Shown piece after piece: positions 10,062 through 20,628 of a stretch of DNA of 64,000 nucleotides; within the stretch, counting starts at the first letter, position 1, and each line of letters begins with the position of its first letter. The DNA lies in assembly GCA_026770575.1 (NCBI GenBank), contig MU657171.1, positions 237,911 through 301,910 on the forward strand, given 5' to 3'. Source of the DNA: Pelagophyceae sp. CCMP2097. Its lineage: Eukaryota; Sar; Pelagophyceae. The position numbers were made by a program, and so were the translations under genes. Under the pieces are notes generated by a model. That model did no database searches. It saw only the letters and a program-made list of their open reading frames with translations, and was not told the origin of the DNA.

Positions 10062-12594
10062 ATGTCCAGCATGAACGAGCTGATCGAGCCGATCCGGCCG
10101 GAGTCGCTGGCGGTGCTGCTGGCGGAGACGATGGCCGCCTTTGACGTGACCGTCCCGGCGACGGCGGCGCCGGTGCTCGAGTACGTTTCGCATCTGGCGT
10201 CGAACCAGTGCGTTGCGGAATCTTTCCACTTGTTCGAGTGGGAGAAGACTGTGCAGATCTACCTCACCGCCGTCATGCCCGACGACAAGGCCGCTGCCGT
10301 GACGAACAAGTTTATGATCGAAGCCGAGAAGCGCGTCCCCAAGCGCAACATCGTCTTGGACATCCCCGAGGGCGTCGGCGAGATCCTCTGCAACGTCGAG
10401 TTCAAGCTCGCCTACGGCGGCAAGATCCTGCTCAACACGACGCACTTCCACGTCCGCCGCGGCCGCATCTACGGCCTCCTCGGCCACAACGGCTGCGGCA
10501 AGTCGACGCTCATGCGCGCCATCTCGTCGGGCGCCCTCTCGGGCTTCCCCGGCGCCGAGGAGCTGATGAAGCTCCGCGCCTGCTTCGTCGACCACGACAT
10601 CGACGGTTCGGACGCCGCGACGCCGACGCTGGACTTTTGCCTCCAGGAGCCCATCCTGGCGCCGCTCGGCCGCGAGAAGATCCACCAGAAGCTCCTGGAG
10701 ATGGAGTTCACTGAGGTGCGCCTTTTGGGGGCGCGGACCGTCGCCCCCTTTGGCCGTGCCCAATCTCTCCGCTTAGGACCTGATCATGAAGCCCATCTGC
10801 AACCTCAGCGGCGGCTGGAAGATGAAGCTCGCGCTGGCGCGCGCCGTGCTCCTCAACGCCGACCTGCTGCTCCTCGACGAGCCGACGAACCACCTCGACG
10901 TGCAGAAGCAGGCGTGGCTGGTCGACTTCCTCACGGGCCCGACGTGCGAGCATGTGACGACGATTGTCGTCTCGCACGACTCCAAGTTCTTGAACAAGGT
11001 GCTCACCGACGTCATCCACTACGAGAACATGCGCCTCAAGCGCTACACGGGCAACCTCGACGCCTTTGTGGAGAAGTGCCCCATGGCTAAGGCCTACTTC
11101 TCCATCCACGACACGCAGATGAACTTCACCTTCCCCGTGCCGGGCCCGCTCGAGGGCGTCAAGTCCAAGACCAAGGCCATCATCCAGGCCAAGAACCTCT
11201 CGTTCACGTACCCGGGCTGCGACAAGCCCACGCTCGTCGACGTCTCCGTGCAGTGCTCGCAGGCCTCGCGTATCGCCTGCATCGGCCCTAATGGCGCCGG
11301 CAAGTCGACGCTGATCAAGTGCCTCGTCGGCGAGACGAAGCCCGACCCGGGCTGCCCCGAGGTCTACCGCCACCAGAACTGCCGCATTGCCTACGTGGCG
11401 CAGCACGCCTTCCACCACATTGAGCAGCACCTGGAGATGTCGCCCATCGACTACATCCAGTGGCGCTTCTCGGGCGGCCTGGACAAGGAGCAGCAGGCCA
11501 TGGAGGCCTCGCAGATGACGGACGAGGAGAAGGCCAAGCTGAAGCAGCAGTTCATCATCTACTTGAAGGAGCTCGCCCCGGAGCTCGACGAGGCCGGCAA
11601 CGCCACGGGCGAGCGCCAGATTATCTTCGACAAGATGGAGCCCTTGAAGGCGGGCCAGAAGCCGCCCGGGCGCGACGTCGCGATGGGCGGCGTCCGTCAG
11701 ATCAAGCTCCTCGTCGGCCGCCGGTCGCGCCACGGCGACTACGAGTACGAGGTCAAGTGGGCCTTCCAGGACGGCACGTCCATGGACGACAAGGAGAACC
11801 TGTACGTTCCCAAGATCGTTTTGGAGATGAACGGCTTCTTCAAGCTCATGAAAGCCGTCGACGACAAGATCGCCGCCGAGGCGGGCAACGTCAAGCCGCT
11901 GACGACGTCGTGTATCCAGGCGCATTTGGACAACTTTGGCCTGGAGGAGGAGTTTGGCACGTACGGCAAGATGAAGAACCTCTCGGGCGGCCAAAAGGTC
12001 AAGTGCGTCATCGGCGCCTCGATGTGGTTCTGCCCGCATCTCGTCATCCTCGACGAGCCGACCAACTACCTCGACCGTGACTCGCTCGGCGCGCTTTCGG
12101 CGGCCATTAAGGACTTTGAGGGCGGCGTGCTCATGATCTCGCACAACGCCGAGTTCTTCTGCGACATCGCGCCGGAGGTCTGGGAGGTGCCCGGCGACCA
12201 GAAGGTGCACATCAGCGGCGCGGAGTGGATGGAGGCCGTGCGCCTCAAGGAGCTGGCGGACGCGCGCGCCAAGAAGAAGCTCGCGCCGTCCCAGGAGGAG
12301 GACAAGTTCGACGCCCTGGGCAACAAGATCGAGTTCGTCCAGGCGTCGGCCGACGTCGACCGCGACCTCATCAAGCGCCTCACGAAGAAGCTCAAGGAGC
12401 TCAAGGAGCGCCTCAAGAAGGGCGACGCCTCGTGCGAGGACGAGCTCTTCGAAGTCGAGGACAAGCTCGAGCAGGCCGAGAAGATGGCCAAGCGCGAGAA
12501 GGAGGCCGCCAAGGCTGAAAAGGAGGCGCTCAAGGTCCAGGCCAAGGTCGCGGCCAAGAAGGAGGACAAGAAGGCCACCAAGACCAAGAAGTAG
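10062..12594 (+). CDS. eEF3-like translation elongation ABC-F ATPase lacking HEAT repeats
   Basis: eEF3 is a ribosome-bound twin-ABC ATPase that helps release E-site tRNA. Exon 1 is 10062-10715, a 61-nt phase-0 intron (10716-10776, TAG acceptor), then exon 2, 10777-12594, for about 823 residues. Visible are a four-helix-like N-terminal region (1-110), ABC1 with GHNGCGKST (about 143), LSGGWKMKLALARA and LLLDEPTNHLD, then ABC2 with GPNGAGKST (about 388), LSGGQKVK and VILDEPTNYLDRDSLGALS. A chromodomain-type insertion sits in ABC2 (YEYEVKWAF), as in true eEF3. The C-terminus is a Lys-rich coil (KKLKELKERLKKG) suited to rRNA binding, including DKFDALGNKI as in eEF3. The roughly 320-residue N-terminal HEAT domain of fungal eEF3 is absent and no upstream exon encodes it. 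Confidence 0.92.
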
Positions 12595-13404
12595 GGCGCC
12601 TTTCAAGGTACTAACGCACCCGTCTCTTGAAGAGGGCAGCAGGCCACACCACTGCGATTGAAAGCCTTTGGGCGCCTCTGTGAATCATCGCCTTCCACCA
12701 GCCACGTGACTGGAGCCGGACCGGTCCGCCGGTATCCGGATCCGGAAACTTCTGCACAGCGCGCTTAGAGCGCTGGCCAGCGCTGGCGGCCTAGCGGCCT
12801 CGTGATCGGAGCCCCGCCAGGGCGTCGTCGCGGAGCACGTCGTCGCGCACGAGATTGGGCACGCCGTCGGCGAGGCTCTCCGACAGGAGGCAGCTCGAGT
12901 GTCTCGAGGCCAGCGGGTTTCTCCTCTTCCCGGGGAAGGGGCCCCGGGAAGAAGGGGCCCCGGGAAGAAGGGGCCCCGGGATGAAGGGGCCCCGGGAAGG
13001 AGGGGCCCCGGGAAGGGGCCCCTTGTCGGGTCGATCCTGCCGACTTTTCAGCGTCTCGCTCTGCCGCGGCGGCTTCACGTCGATGCGGCTCGGCGCGTGG
13101 CCGCTGCTGCTGCCGGGCTCCGCCGCGGGCGCCGCGTGGTACGCACGGCTGACGTCGACGCTCGACGGCGAGCGCATTGTTAGCGGCGGCGTGCACGTCA
13201 TCGAGCAGCCGCCGGAGGTGGTTCCGCCGGCTGGGCGACGCGGCGGGCTCGTCGGACAGAGCGACGCAACCGAGCCTACCAGACTGAGCCGGCCGCCGGC
13301 CGCGGCCCCGCGGAGGCTCGAGATAATGTGGAGTCCGGCAGTGTAAACGTGACACGTGGGATGGACGGCTTAGCGCTTTGAAGGTTCTCGGAACGCCGTG
13401 GGCC
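12595..13404. other. Intergenic region with G/C-block tandem repeat; possible unresolved exons
   Basis: Lies between the eEF3-like gene and a convergent sulfotransferase. The centre is the tandem repeat listed separately. On the minus strand the segments flanking the repeat (about 13190-13040 and 12925-12792) translate into reasonable protein in one frame (for example SLADGVPNLVRDDVLRDDA), so a small minus-strand gene with the repeat inside an intron is conceivable, but no start, splice pair or domain could be fixed. Confidence 0.35.
12938..13022. repeat. Tandem repeat of ggggccccgggaagaa-type units
   Basis: About five copies of a 16-18 nt unit (ggggccccgggaagaa with variants ending gatgaa or gaagga) stand head to tail. 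Each unit contains the palindrome ggggcccc overlapping ccccgggg-like blocks, so either strand could form stacked hairpins or G-rich structures. It lies in non-coding DNA as far as can be seen. Confidence 0.9.
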
Positions 13405-14637
13405 TCAAGGCCTCGCCGGCGACTTTTTAGACGAGCGCGTCTTTTTGTGTTTGCAGTCCGCGTCGCTCCAGGGCGCGGTGGCCTGCTTGGCCCGGGACCG
13501 GTTGAGGAATTCCGTGCTCCCGAGCGTGTCGACGGCGGCGACCTCGGCGCAGCCGGCGGCGTCGACGGGCGCGGCGGCCTTGGCGGGCGCGGCGCAGAGC
13601 GTAAGATAGGCCTTGCGGGCCTCTTCGGGGTTGGAGACCGAGGCGAAGATGGGCTTGTCGCTGTGGAGGATGATCTGATCCGACTGCGCGAAGCGGTAGG
13701 GCGGCTCCGTGCGCGGCACGCCGAGGAAGTCCAGCATGTGCGCCCATGTCGCGTCGTGCAGCGGCGTCCCCTCCACAAGGTCCTCGTAGTAGACCGTCGT
13801 GTGCTCGAGCTTGCCGTAGAAGCCTTGGACGGTGCGGCGGTCGCCAAGGATCTTCCGAAAGGCCTCTGCCAGCTCGCAGGGCGAGCCCGGCAGCGCGACC
13901 TTGACGTCGACGTATGCGGCCATCTGCGCCGTCGAGATGTTATCCTTGTTTTGGACGTGCCAGTGGGCAGGGACGTTGTTGCCGGGGATCTTGTTCACGC
14001 GCTGCGAGATGACTTGGCGCAGAATGTTGCGCCGCCAGAGGAAGATGATCTTCGTCTTGCCCGCGGCGAGGTACTCGAGCATGGGCGCGTGCACCTCCCG
14101 GTGGCCTAGAGGGCGCCTCTCGGGTGCGGCGGTCGCGCGCGCGCTCTGACACGGCGGCGGGCCCTGGTTCGTCATCCACTTGAAGCCGACGTGCTTCGTG
14201 TGGAGGCAGCACTTGGCGTCGTAGTTGGCTTGGATGTGCGCTTTGCGGACGGAGTCCAGGTAGTTTGGCGCGACCTATAGTGTCGGGTGCGCGCGACGCC
14301 TCCGTCGCTCTGCGTGTTTTATTGGGCTTACGTGCGCCTTCTTCAGGGCCTCGAGGGGCTGGTGCAACTCTGCCGCGCGCGCGAGGTCCTCCACGTCCAT
14401 CCAGCTGCCCATGAAGAGCTCCCCACCGACGAGCGTCTCCGGGTGCGTGCTGAGCTTGTCCACGACGTAGCGCGAGCCGCTGCGCTGCTGCGAGATGATC
14501 ACAAAGGTGCCGCAGGCCGTCTGCGGGCGGCGCGTGCGGGACGACAGGCGCTCGCAGTGATTCGTCGAGTTGCCCGCCGCGGCGCGGCGCGCCGGCCCCG
14601 CCGCAAGCAGGCCGACGACGACCCACCGCCGCAGCAT
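13405..14637 (-). CDS. P-loop sulfotransferase, signal-anchored
   Basis: Transfers sulfate from PAPS to an unknown acceptor, probably in the Golgi lumen. Exon 1 runs from ATG 14637 to 14332; a 57-nt phase-0 intron (14275-14331, donor GTAAGC, acceptor TAG) precedes exon 2, 14274-13405, for 391 residues. The N-terminus MLRRWVVVGLLAAGPARRAAA is a signal or anchor. The 5'-phosphosulfate loop is FVIISQQRSGSRYV (about residues 45-58), and KTKIIFLWRRNILRQVISQ resembles the 3'-phosphate region with its Arg/Ser pair. VYYEDLV and FLGVP near the end are usual for the fold. The C-terminus carries several Cys and a basic tail. Exact acceptor class is unknown; Stf0-like or cell-wall polysaccharide enzymes are possible. 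Confidence 0.72.
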
Positions 14638-15045
14638 CCCGCCTCGAATTTTTCCCGGGGCCAGTGGCGCCGGAACTGCCGCGTCGAGCCGACGCCGCCC
14701 TCGGAGCCGCGCCGTTGCCGCCGGCCCCGCGCACGACGTGGAGGCTTGCGCGAAGATCTATCTATCACAGATTTTGGCGTCCGTTGAAGGGACAGTTTCT
14801 AAAAAAAGGCTGCCGACCGCTCGTGACCAAGGTGCTGGGGACCTTGATTGCGGCCTCGGGCACCGCAAGCTGGCAGCCCGCCCATCCTATTTGGAGCTCA
14901 GGGTTCTCGGGACTCTCTTAGAAGGGCCCCTGGGGTTACTGGGGGGCTTTCAACGTGAGGAATTCCTACGTTGCACAATTTAGAAATTCAAAATTCAAAA
15001 AGTCACGATGAGCGTCTCCGAGACTTCGAGGCGTGCGAGGCGAGA
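14638..15045. other. Divergent promoter region between sulfotransferase and SNF2 gene
   Basis: About 400 nt separate two divergently transcribed genes. The last 60 nt before the SNF2-gene ATG are AT-rich (aatttagaaattcaaaattcaaaaag, in pieces), unlike the rest, and fit a transcription start region. An earlier in-frame start near 14971 would add 25 residues to the SNF2-family protein. Confidence 0.4.
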
Positions 15046-18000
15046 ATGGAGGATGTGGAGTGGTCCGCGCCGCAGCCGTCGAAGCGCGCCAGCGATGTCA
15101 TCGACCTCGCCGACGACGGCGGCGAGGGCGCGCCCGAGGCGCCGAAGCGGCGGCGCGCGACCAAGGTCGTCGCGCGGGCGCCGGCGACGCCGCTGCCGCT
15201 CGGCCTGCCGCCCGTCGTCCGGGCCGGGGGACAACCCCTGGTGCCGGGGCGGTGCGCGCTCCTCGAGGCCCTCGACGAGGGCGTGCTCACGGCGACGGAC
15301 GACGAGTCGCTCGTCTGGCCCGAGGGGACGCCCATCCCCTGCGCCCACGCGCAGGGCGGCATCTACCACGAGAAGCAGGGCAAGCTCAAGGCGCGCCGCG
15401 TCGTCAGCGTCGTTTCGCGCCTCGTCGGCCACCGGACCCTGACGCTGCGCGTCGACGACGCGGCGGCGCTCGCGCACGCGCTGAGCGGCGCCGAGAAGTG
15501 GCAGCGGCCCGTCGAGTGAGTTGTTGCGCCGACACTCCTGCGCGGAGACCCCCGAGGACGACGAGGTGCTTTAGGTACCGACTCATGGACGGCGCGGTCG
15601 CGCTCGACGGCCTGCTGCGCTCCGGCGCCATCGCGGCGTCGGAGGAGGACGCGGCGTTCGTCGAGGCGCTCGGGGGCCTCAACGACCGCGACAACGACTT
15701 TAAGGAGCGGTGCGTCCACGCCGTCGCCTTCTTCGCCGCGGCGCCCGCGGCAAAGAACGCGAAGAACGCGGACCCGCACCTCGTGCCGTCCGTCGAGGCG
15801 CACGTCTTCGTCTGGGCACGGCGCGTGCTCTTCGGTCTCTCCGCGCACCCGGCGGTGCAGGCGCTCCTCGACGGCGTCGTCGCCGCGGGCCGCGTCTGCG
15901 CGCGCCGCGCGCCGCTGGCGACGGACCGCTCCTTCTCGAGGAGCGCCGCGCCGAATTCGGCGTTTACGATCAAGGCGCTGCTCCGCACGGCCGAGTCGCC
16001 GGGCCTTTCCGTGCCGCCGGGCTTTTCAAACGCCTACGGCGGTTTGCTGAGCGGCGTCGAGCTGCGGCCGTACCAGCTGCAGAATTTGGTCTGGGCGATG
16101 CACCAAGAGGACCGAGCAGAGGCCGAGGGCACGTCCGTCGCAGGGCTCAACGGTTATTATTGGGAGAAGCGCGAGTTCGCCGGCGGCGCCGGCGATTCGT
16201 TTTACTACTTCCCGCACGGAGGCCACGTCCTGCTGGAGAAGCCGCCCGTCGTCTCCGGGGGCCTCCTCGCCGACGAGATGGGCTACGGCAAGACGGTATC
16301 CATGCTCGCCCTCGTCGCCGCCGACGCCGCGGCGCACCCGCGGCTGCCTGGAGAGGCGGGCACGCTGATCGTTGTGCCGCGGTCGCTTTTTGGCCAGTGG
16401 GCCAAGGAGTGCGCGGACAAGGCGCCTCAGTTCAAGGTGCTGCAACTCGAGGCCGCCGGCGGCTTGGCGATCTACAGCGCGGCGGACCTCTGCGTGTACG
16501 ACGTTGTGCTCCTGCGGCACGACCAGCTGGCCCGCGCCCGCCTCGGCGCGGACTGGCGCCGCGTCTGCGTCGACGAGTGCCAGTTCGCCGCAAACGACAC
16601 TGCTCAGCTCGCGTCGAGCTTGGCCAAGGTTCGAGCGAAGCACGTCTGGATGCTCTCGGGCACGCCCATCACGACCAAAATCGAAGACTTCCAGGGCGAG
16701 CTCTCCCTCCTCCGCATCTGGCCTTTTACGCTGGGCGCCGGCGCCGACGCCGGCTGGCAATCGCACTTTTGGGACAGCGAGCTCAAGGAACCGTGGCAGC
16801 GCAAAGACGCGCGGTGCCTGCCCGCCTTTGCCTCTTTAGTCCGCGGCACGATGATGCGCCACTCGCGCGAGCAGGTCTCCGTCGCCGATAATGAGCCGCT
16901 CGTGCCGCTGCCGGCGCTCCACGTCCAGTGGGTCGGCGTCGACCAAAGGCCCGCCTCGGCCGAGCGCCACGTCAACCTGCGAATCGAGCTCCTGTCCACC
17001 GCGTCCGGCGCGCCCGGCCACCGCTTTCTCCCCTGCCTGCAGCGCGCCGCGTCGTTCGCCGGCGCCACCGCCGTCCTTGAGGCCGCGCACAAGAATACAG
17101 CGCGCGGCCGCACGACGGGCATGCGCACGACGCGCGGCGCCGCGCTCGCCGCCGCCGCCACGGCGGCGCCGCGGCTCGACATCGCTCGACGCCTGAGCGT
17201 CGCGGCCGCCATCGCCGACGTCGAGGCCACGCCGGCGCTCAACGCGCAGCGCGCGCTCGTCGAGCTCCGCCGCGTGGAGGCGTGCGCGGGTGGGCTCGAC
17301 GCCTGCTCCGTCTGCCTGGCGGCCAAGCGCACGCCCGTCTACCTGCCCTGCCGCCACTCTGCATGCTTGGACTGCGTCCGCCACCTCGCGCACACGCAGA
17401 AGAAGGCAAACCAACCGGCCACCGCGCTGCCGGGCGCGTTCGCCTGCCCAGAGTGCCAGGCTGCGACGTGCACGGCCGAGTGCTTCCTCCTCGAAGTCCC
17501 CGAAAACGAAGACGAAATCGCCGCCGCCACGGCCGCGTCCGCCGCCGCGGCCGCGGCCGCGGCCGCGCCCGCCGACGACGACGTCGACATGGCGCAGGGG
17601 CCGCCCGTGGGCACGTCCGAGCTGCGCCTCGCGAGCGGCGCGGCGCTGAAGGTCGCGCACACCGAGGCGGACCTGGACCGCGACTGGCTCGCGTTCGTCA
17701 AGGGACCGCAGACGGCGCTGGAGACTTGCCACGCTGCCGCACGGAGCGAGGGCGCCTCCGGTTCGGCCAAGCTCTCCGCCGTGCTGCGGCTTCTGGCGGC
17801 GCACAAGGCGGCGGACATCACGACGCAGACGGTAATCGTCTCGCAGTACGCCGACGTGCTAGACGAGCTGGCCGATTCGCTGGACATAGTGCGCTACGTC
17901 TTGGACGTCGACATGTCCGGTCGCGACGGCGTGACTCTGCCCGTCGGCGCCCGGGTCCGCTGCGCCGAGGGCGCCGCCACGATCGTCGCCTGCGACACGA

Positions 18001-19118
18001 AGAGGAGCTGCAACGCCTGCCTTCGCTTCTGGGACGTGATGCCCTTCCCGGAGCACTGCCCCGACTGCGGCTACCTCTGCAAGGAAGAGACCTGCGGCCA
18101 CCGCCACGCGCTCCCGGGCCCGCCGCCCGACGAAGACGACAAGCGGCGGTGCACGGCCTGCACCTCGAGGAGGGTGCTCAAGGAGCACAAGCTGCGCAAC
18201 GCCACCGCTCACGACTTTGCCGGCGAGGAGGTCCCGCCGCTCTACCTCTACACGGTGCGTCTTGGCTGCGGCCGCGAGGTGCAAAACGTCGACCGCGGCG
18301 AACTCGAGGCCGTGCGCGTCCGCACGCGCGTCCCCGGCAAGCTCTTGCGCGGCCCGGATTCGGAGAGTTGCCTCACGCGCGGCGGCCACGACAACCGCTT
18401 CGCCGTCGGCGACGACGTCGCCGCGCAGCGGCCCGGGCAGGGTTCGGCCGGGGCGCTCGAGGTCTCGGAGCGCGTCGACGTCGTCGACGGGCCGTCCCGT
18501 GGCAAGTCGGGCACCGTCGTCGGCGTGGGCGCGGCCGAGAGCGGCGAAACCGCCTATTCCGTCGAGCTCCGGAGCGCGGCGGGCGCGGCGTCGTTTTGGA
18601 CGTCGACGGAGACGTTTGCGCGCGCGCAGCTCGACGCCAAGGGCGACACGACTTGGCGCCGCGGCCGCGTCGTATCCGTCGAGGGCGGCGGCGCCACCGA
18701 CGCCTTTTCGCAGACGCTCGGGTGCATCCGCCTCGATTCGCACGCGCTGGACCGGCGGTCCGACTGCCTCGACGTCTTCCGGTCCGACCCGTACACGTCG
18801 GTTCTCCTCATGACGCTGCATACGGCGGGTGTCGGGCTGAACATTACAAACGCCAACGCCGTTTTTCTCCTCGAACCCTTCCGCTACGGGGCGCACGAGG
18901 CCCAGGCCGTGATGCGCGTCCACCGCATCGGCCAGACGCGGCCCGTCAACGTCTTCAAGTTCTTTTCGCGCGGCACCATCGACGAGAGGCTGCTCCGGCT
19001 CCGCCACAAGCGCAGCGACCTCGACGCTGCGACGGCCGACGGCGACGCCGGAGACCCAGACGCAGACGTCGAACTCTCAGAAGGAGACCTCGACGTCGTC
19101 CTCGGCCGCAAGGCCTGA
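15046..19118 (+). CDS. SNF2-family ATPase with RING finger (SHPRH/RAD5-like)
   Basis: Likely a DNA translocase with E3 ubiquitin-ligase activity in the nucleus. Exon 1, 15046-15515; 59-nt phase-2 intron (15516-15574, GTGAGT...TAG); exon 2, 15575-19118; about 1337 residues. Helicase motifs: Q-region LRPYQLQNLVWAM, Walker A ADEMGYGKT (about 391), Walker B VDECQ (about 489; DECQ where DEAH/DEGH is usual), LSGTPI, motif V TLHTAGVGLNITNANAVFLLEP and motif VI AVMRVHRIGQTRPV (about 1271). A RING finger (CSVC...CRHSACLDC...CPEC, about 731-785) lies between the two lobes, as in RAD5/SHPRH/HLTF. Unusually, about 280 residues are inserted inside lobe 2 between SQYADVL and motif V; they contain a zinc-ribbon-like CNAC...CPDC...CTAC set and a basic/acidic SH3-like stretch (DVVDGPSRGKSGTVVGV). 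Confidence 0.9.
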
Positions 19119-19140
19119 GCGCCCGACCGCCCACGATCGC

Positions 19141-19333
19141 CCCATACCAAGTAAGAGATTTTCAATGATTGCTCCCGACTCCGCCTCGGGAGACGCCCCG
19201 GACCGCCGACGATGGCCTCATACCAAGTACGAGTTTCATTATCCCGCGGCCGCCTCTGGAGACGCCCAAGTCTAGACCCAATCCATCCACGCCCCATCCC
19301 AAGTACGAGTTTTCTTATCCCGCGTCCGCTTTG
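19141..19333. repeat. Three degenerate tandem repeats, unit about 75-80 nt
   Basis: The segment catacCAAGTA[c/a]GAG plus a T-rich tract followed by a tatcccgcgnccgcctc..ggagacgcc tail occurs at about 19144, 19216 and 19296. It lies in the short gap between the SNF2 gene and the convergent LETM1-like gene, so it may cover both 3' ends. No protein-coding role is evident. Confidence 0.75.
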
Positions 19334-19359
19334 CAGCGCGCGCCTTTGGCGCCGGACTG

Positions 19360-20322
19360 CTACGGCGCGGCGGCTTCTGGGGCGAGTGTGCCGTGGAGGA
19401 TGAGCGCGGCGAAGAAGACGAAGGACGGCGGCAGGTCTCGGCGCCAGGCGGTGCGGAGCACCTGGTGCCTGCGGAGCCAGAGCGCGAGGGCGTCTCCGTC
19501 GGCGTCGATGCCTCGCGCGAGGGCGGCGTCGGCGGCCTCGCCGTCGGTGAAGTCGAGGGCGCCGGGCGAGCGGCCGAGGTGGTCGTCGTCGTCCTGGACG
19601 GCATCGGCGGCGTCGGCGACGAGGCGCCGCAGCACGCACGCCGGCGCGCCGCAGTGCAGCGCGCGGGGCAGCCGCGGCCGCGCGATGACGGCGAGGCAGA
19701 CGAGGTCACGCCTCCGCAAGCGGTCCAGCGCGAGGCGGCCGCCGGCGTCAAAGGGCCGCAGCAGCTGCATCTCCGCGGCGCCTCCGGGCCGCATCAGGCC
19801 GCAGGCACGCTCGAGCGCGGCGCGGTCCTCGGGCGCGAGGCCGCTTAAAAGCTCGGCGGCGGCGTCGCGCTGAGCCTTTGCGTCGAGGGCGTGGAAGGCG
19901 GCGGCTTGGTCGGCCGAGTGGAAGTGCGGCGTGAGCATCAAGCGCGGCGTGCGGTACGCCACCGCGATCAAGACGAGGCCCAGCGGCGGCGGCAGCGGGT
20001 TCACCAGGAGGGGCAGCACGTGCACGAGGTCCCACCAGACGCGCGCGAGCACCAGCGCCTCGCGCCGCTTCAGCCCGCGCCACTCCAAGCGCGAGAGTCG
20101 GCGGTGGCCCCAGGCGAAGCGCACCTCCTTGATGAGTTGGGCGGCGCCGTCCTTGAACTGCGCGAGCTGCGCGCGGCTCGAATTCCACCGCGCGCCGCAG
20201 GTGGAGGACCAGATCGCGCGCAGCGACAGGCACCTCCGCCGCGGCGCCGCGGCGCCGTCGCCATCGCCAGCCTCGAGCGCCTTTGGCTTGCGGGAGCGGC
20301 TACCGAGCACCATGTGCAGCAT
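19360..20322 (-). CDS. LETM1-domain protein
   Basis: LETM1 proteins act in the mitochondrial inner membrane in cation/proton exchange and ribosome association. ATG 20322 gives 320 residues with a basic leader (MLHMVLGSRSRKPKALE) that could target mitochondria. WGHRRLSRLEWRGLKRREALVLARVWWDLVHVLPL corresponds to the family's basic region entering the membrane helix, followed by a hydrophobic proline-containing span (LLVNPLPPPLGLVLIAVAY). The C-terminal third matches the ribosome-binding-like region: ARGIDADGDALALWLRRHQVL and DLPPSFVFFAALILHG. It is shorter than animal LETM1 (about 740 aa), nearer to LETMD1 (360 aa), and has no EF-hand. The frame is open upstream to about 20424 but lacks an ATG there. 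Confidence 0.75.
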   Translation of the reverse strand: MLHMVLGSRSRKPKALEAGDGDGAAAPRRRCLSLRAIWSSTCGARWNSSRAQLAQFKDGAAQLIKEVRFAWGHRRLSRLEWRGLKRREALVLARVWWDLVHVLPLLVNPLPPPLGLVLIAVAYRTPRLMLTPHFHSADQAAAFHALDAKAQRDAAAELLSGLAPEDRAALERACGLMRPGGAAEMQLLRPFDAGGRLALDRLRRRDLVCLAVIARPRLPRALHCGAPACVLRRLVADAADAVQDDDDHLGRSPGALDFTDGEAADAALARGIDADGDALALWLRRHQVLRTAWRRDLPPSFVFFAALILHGTLAPEAAAP

Positions 20323-20424
20323 CCGCAGGGGCGGAGGAGGCGCCACCCCGGGTGTCGGCGCCGCCGCCGTCGCGACGTCGCGAAAGCCGCGCGAGGCCCC
20401 TCGCCAAACGGTTTGGCTTTCCAA

Positions 20425-20628
20425 ATTCTGGGGACCTCAGTTTGGACCCGGGTCCGGGTCCGGCGCCTTCCGAGCTGCTGCGATGCATAGATCGCACTAT
20501 TCAGAACCCGCCCTTTGCGGTTTTCGCCACGGTCGAGAGTCCGAGGGCCCGTCATTCGGTTCGAATTCGGGCGTTGGGCGCGCCCCGTGGGCCTGGGACG
20601 ACCAATCAGCGAAGCGAATCGTAAATTG
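20425..20628. other. Gap between LETM1-like and pseudouridine synthase genes
   Basis: About 200 nt between two minus-strand genes, serving as 3' end of the synthase and 5' region of the LETM1-like gene. Nothing further recognised. Confidence 0.3.

Noticed and set aside
12791..13201. Collagen-like PGAPSSRGP protein on the minus strand
   Set aside because: The pattern is the translation of the ggggccccgggaagaa array and appears in several frames; no supporting start or flanking domain.
20555..20585. gttcgaattcgggc word resembling a tRNA T-arm
   Set aside because: No acceptor stem, anticodon arm or D-arm could be paired around it.
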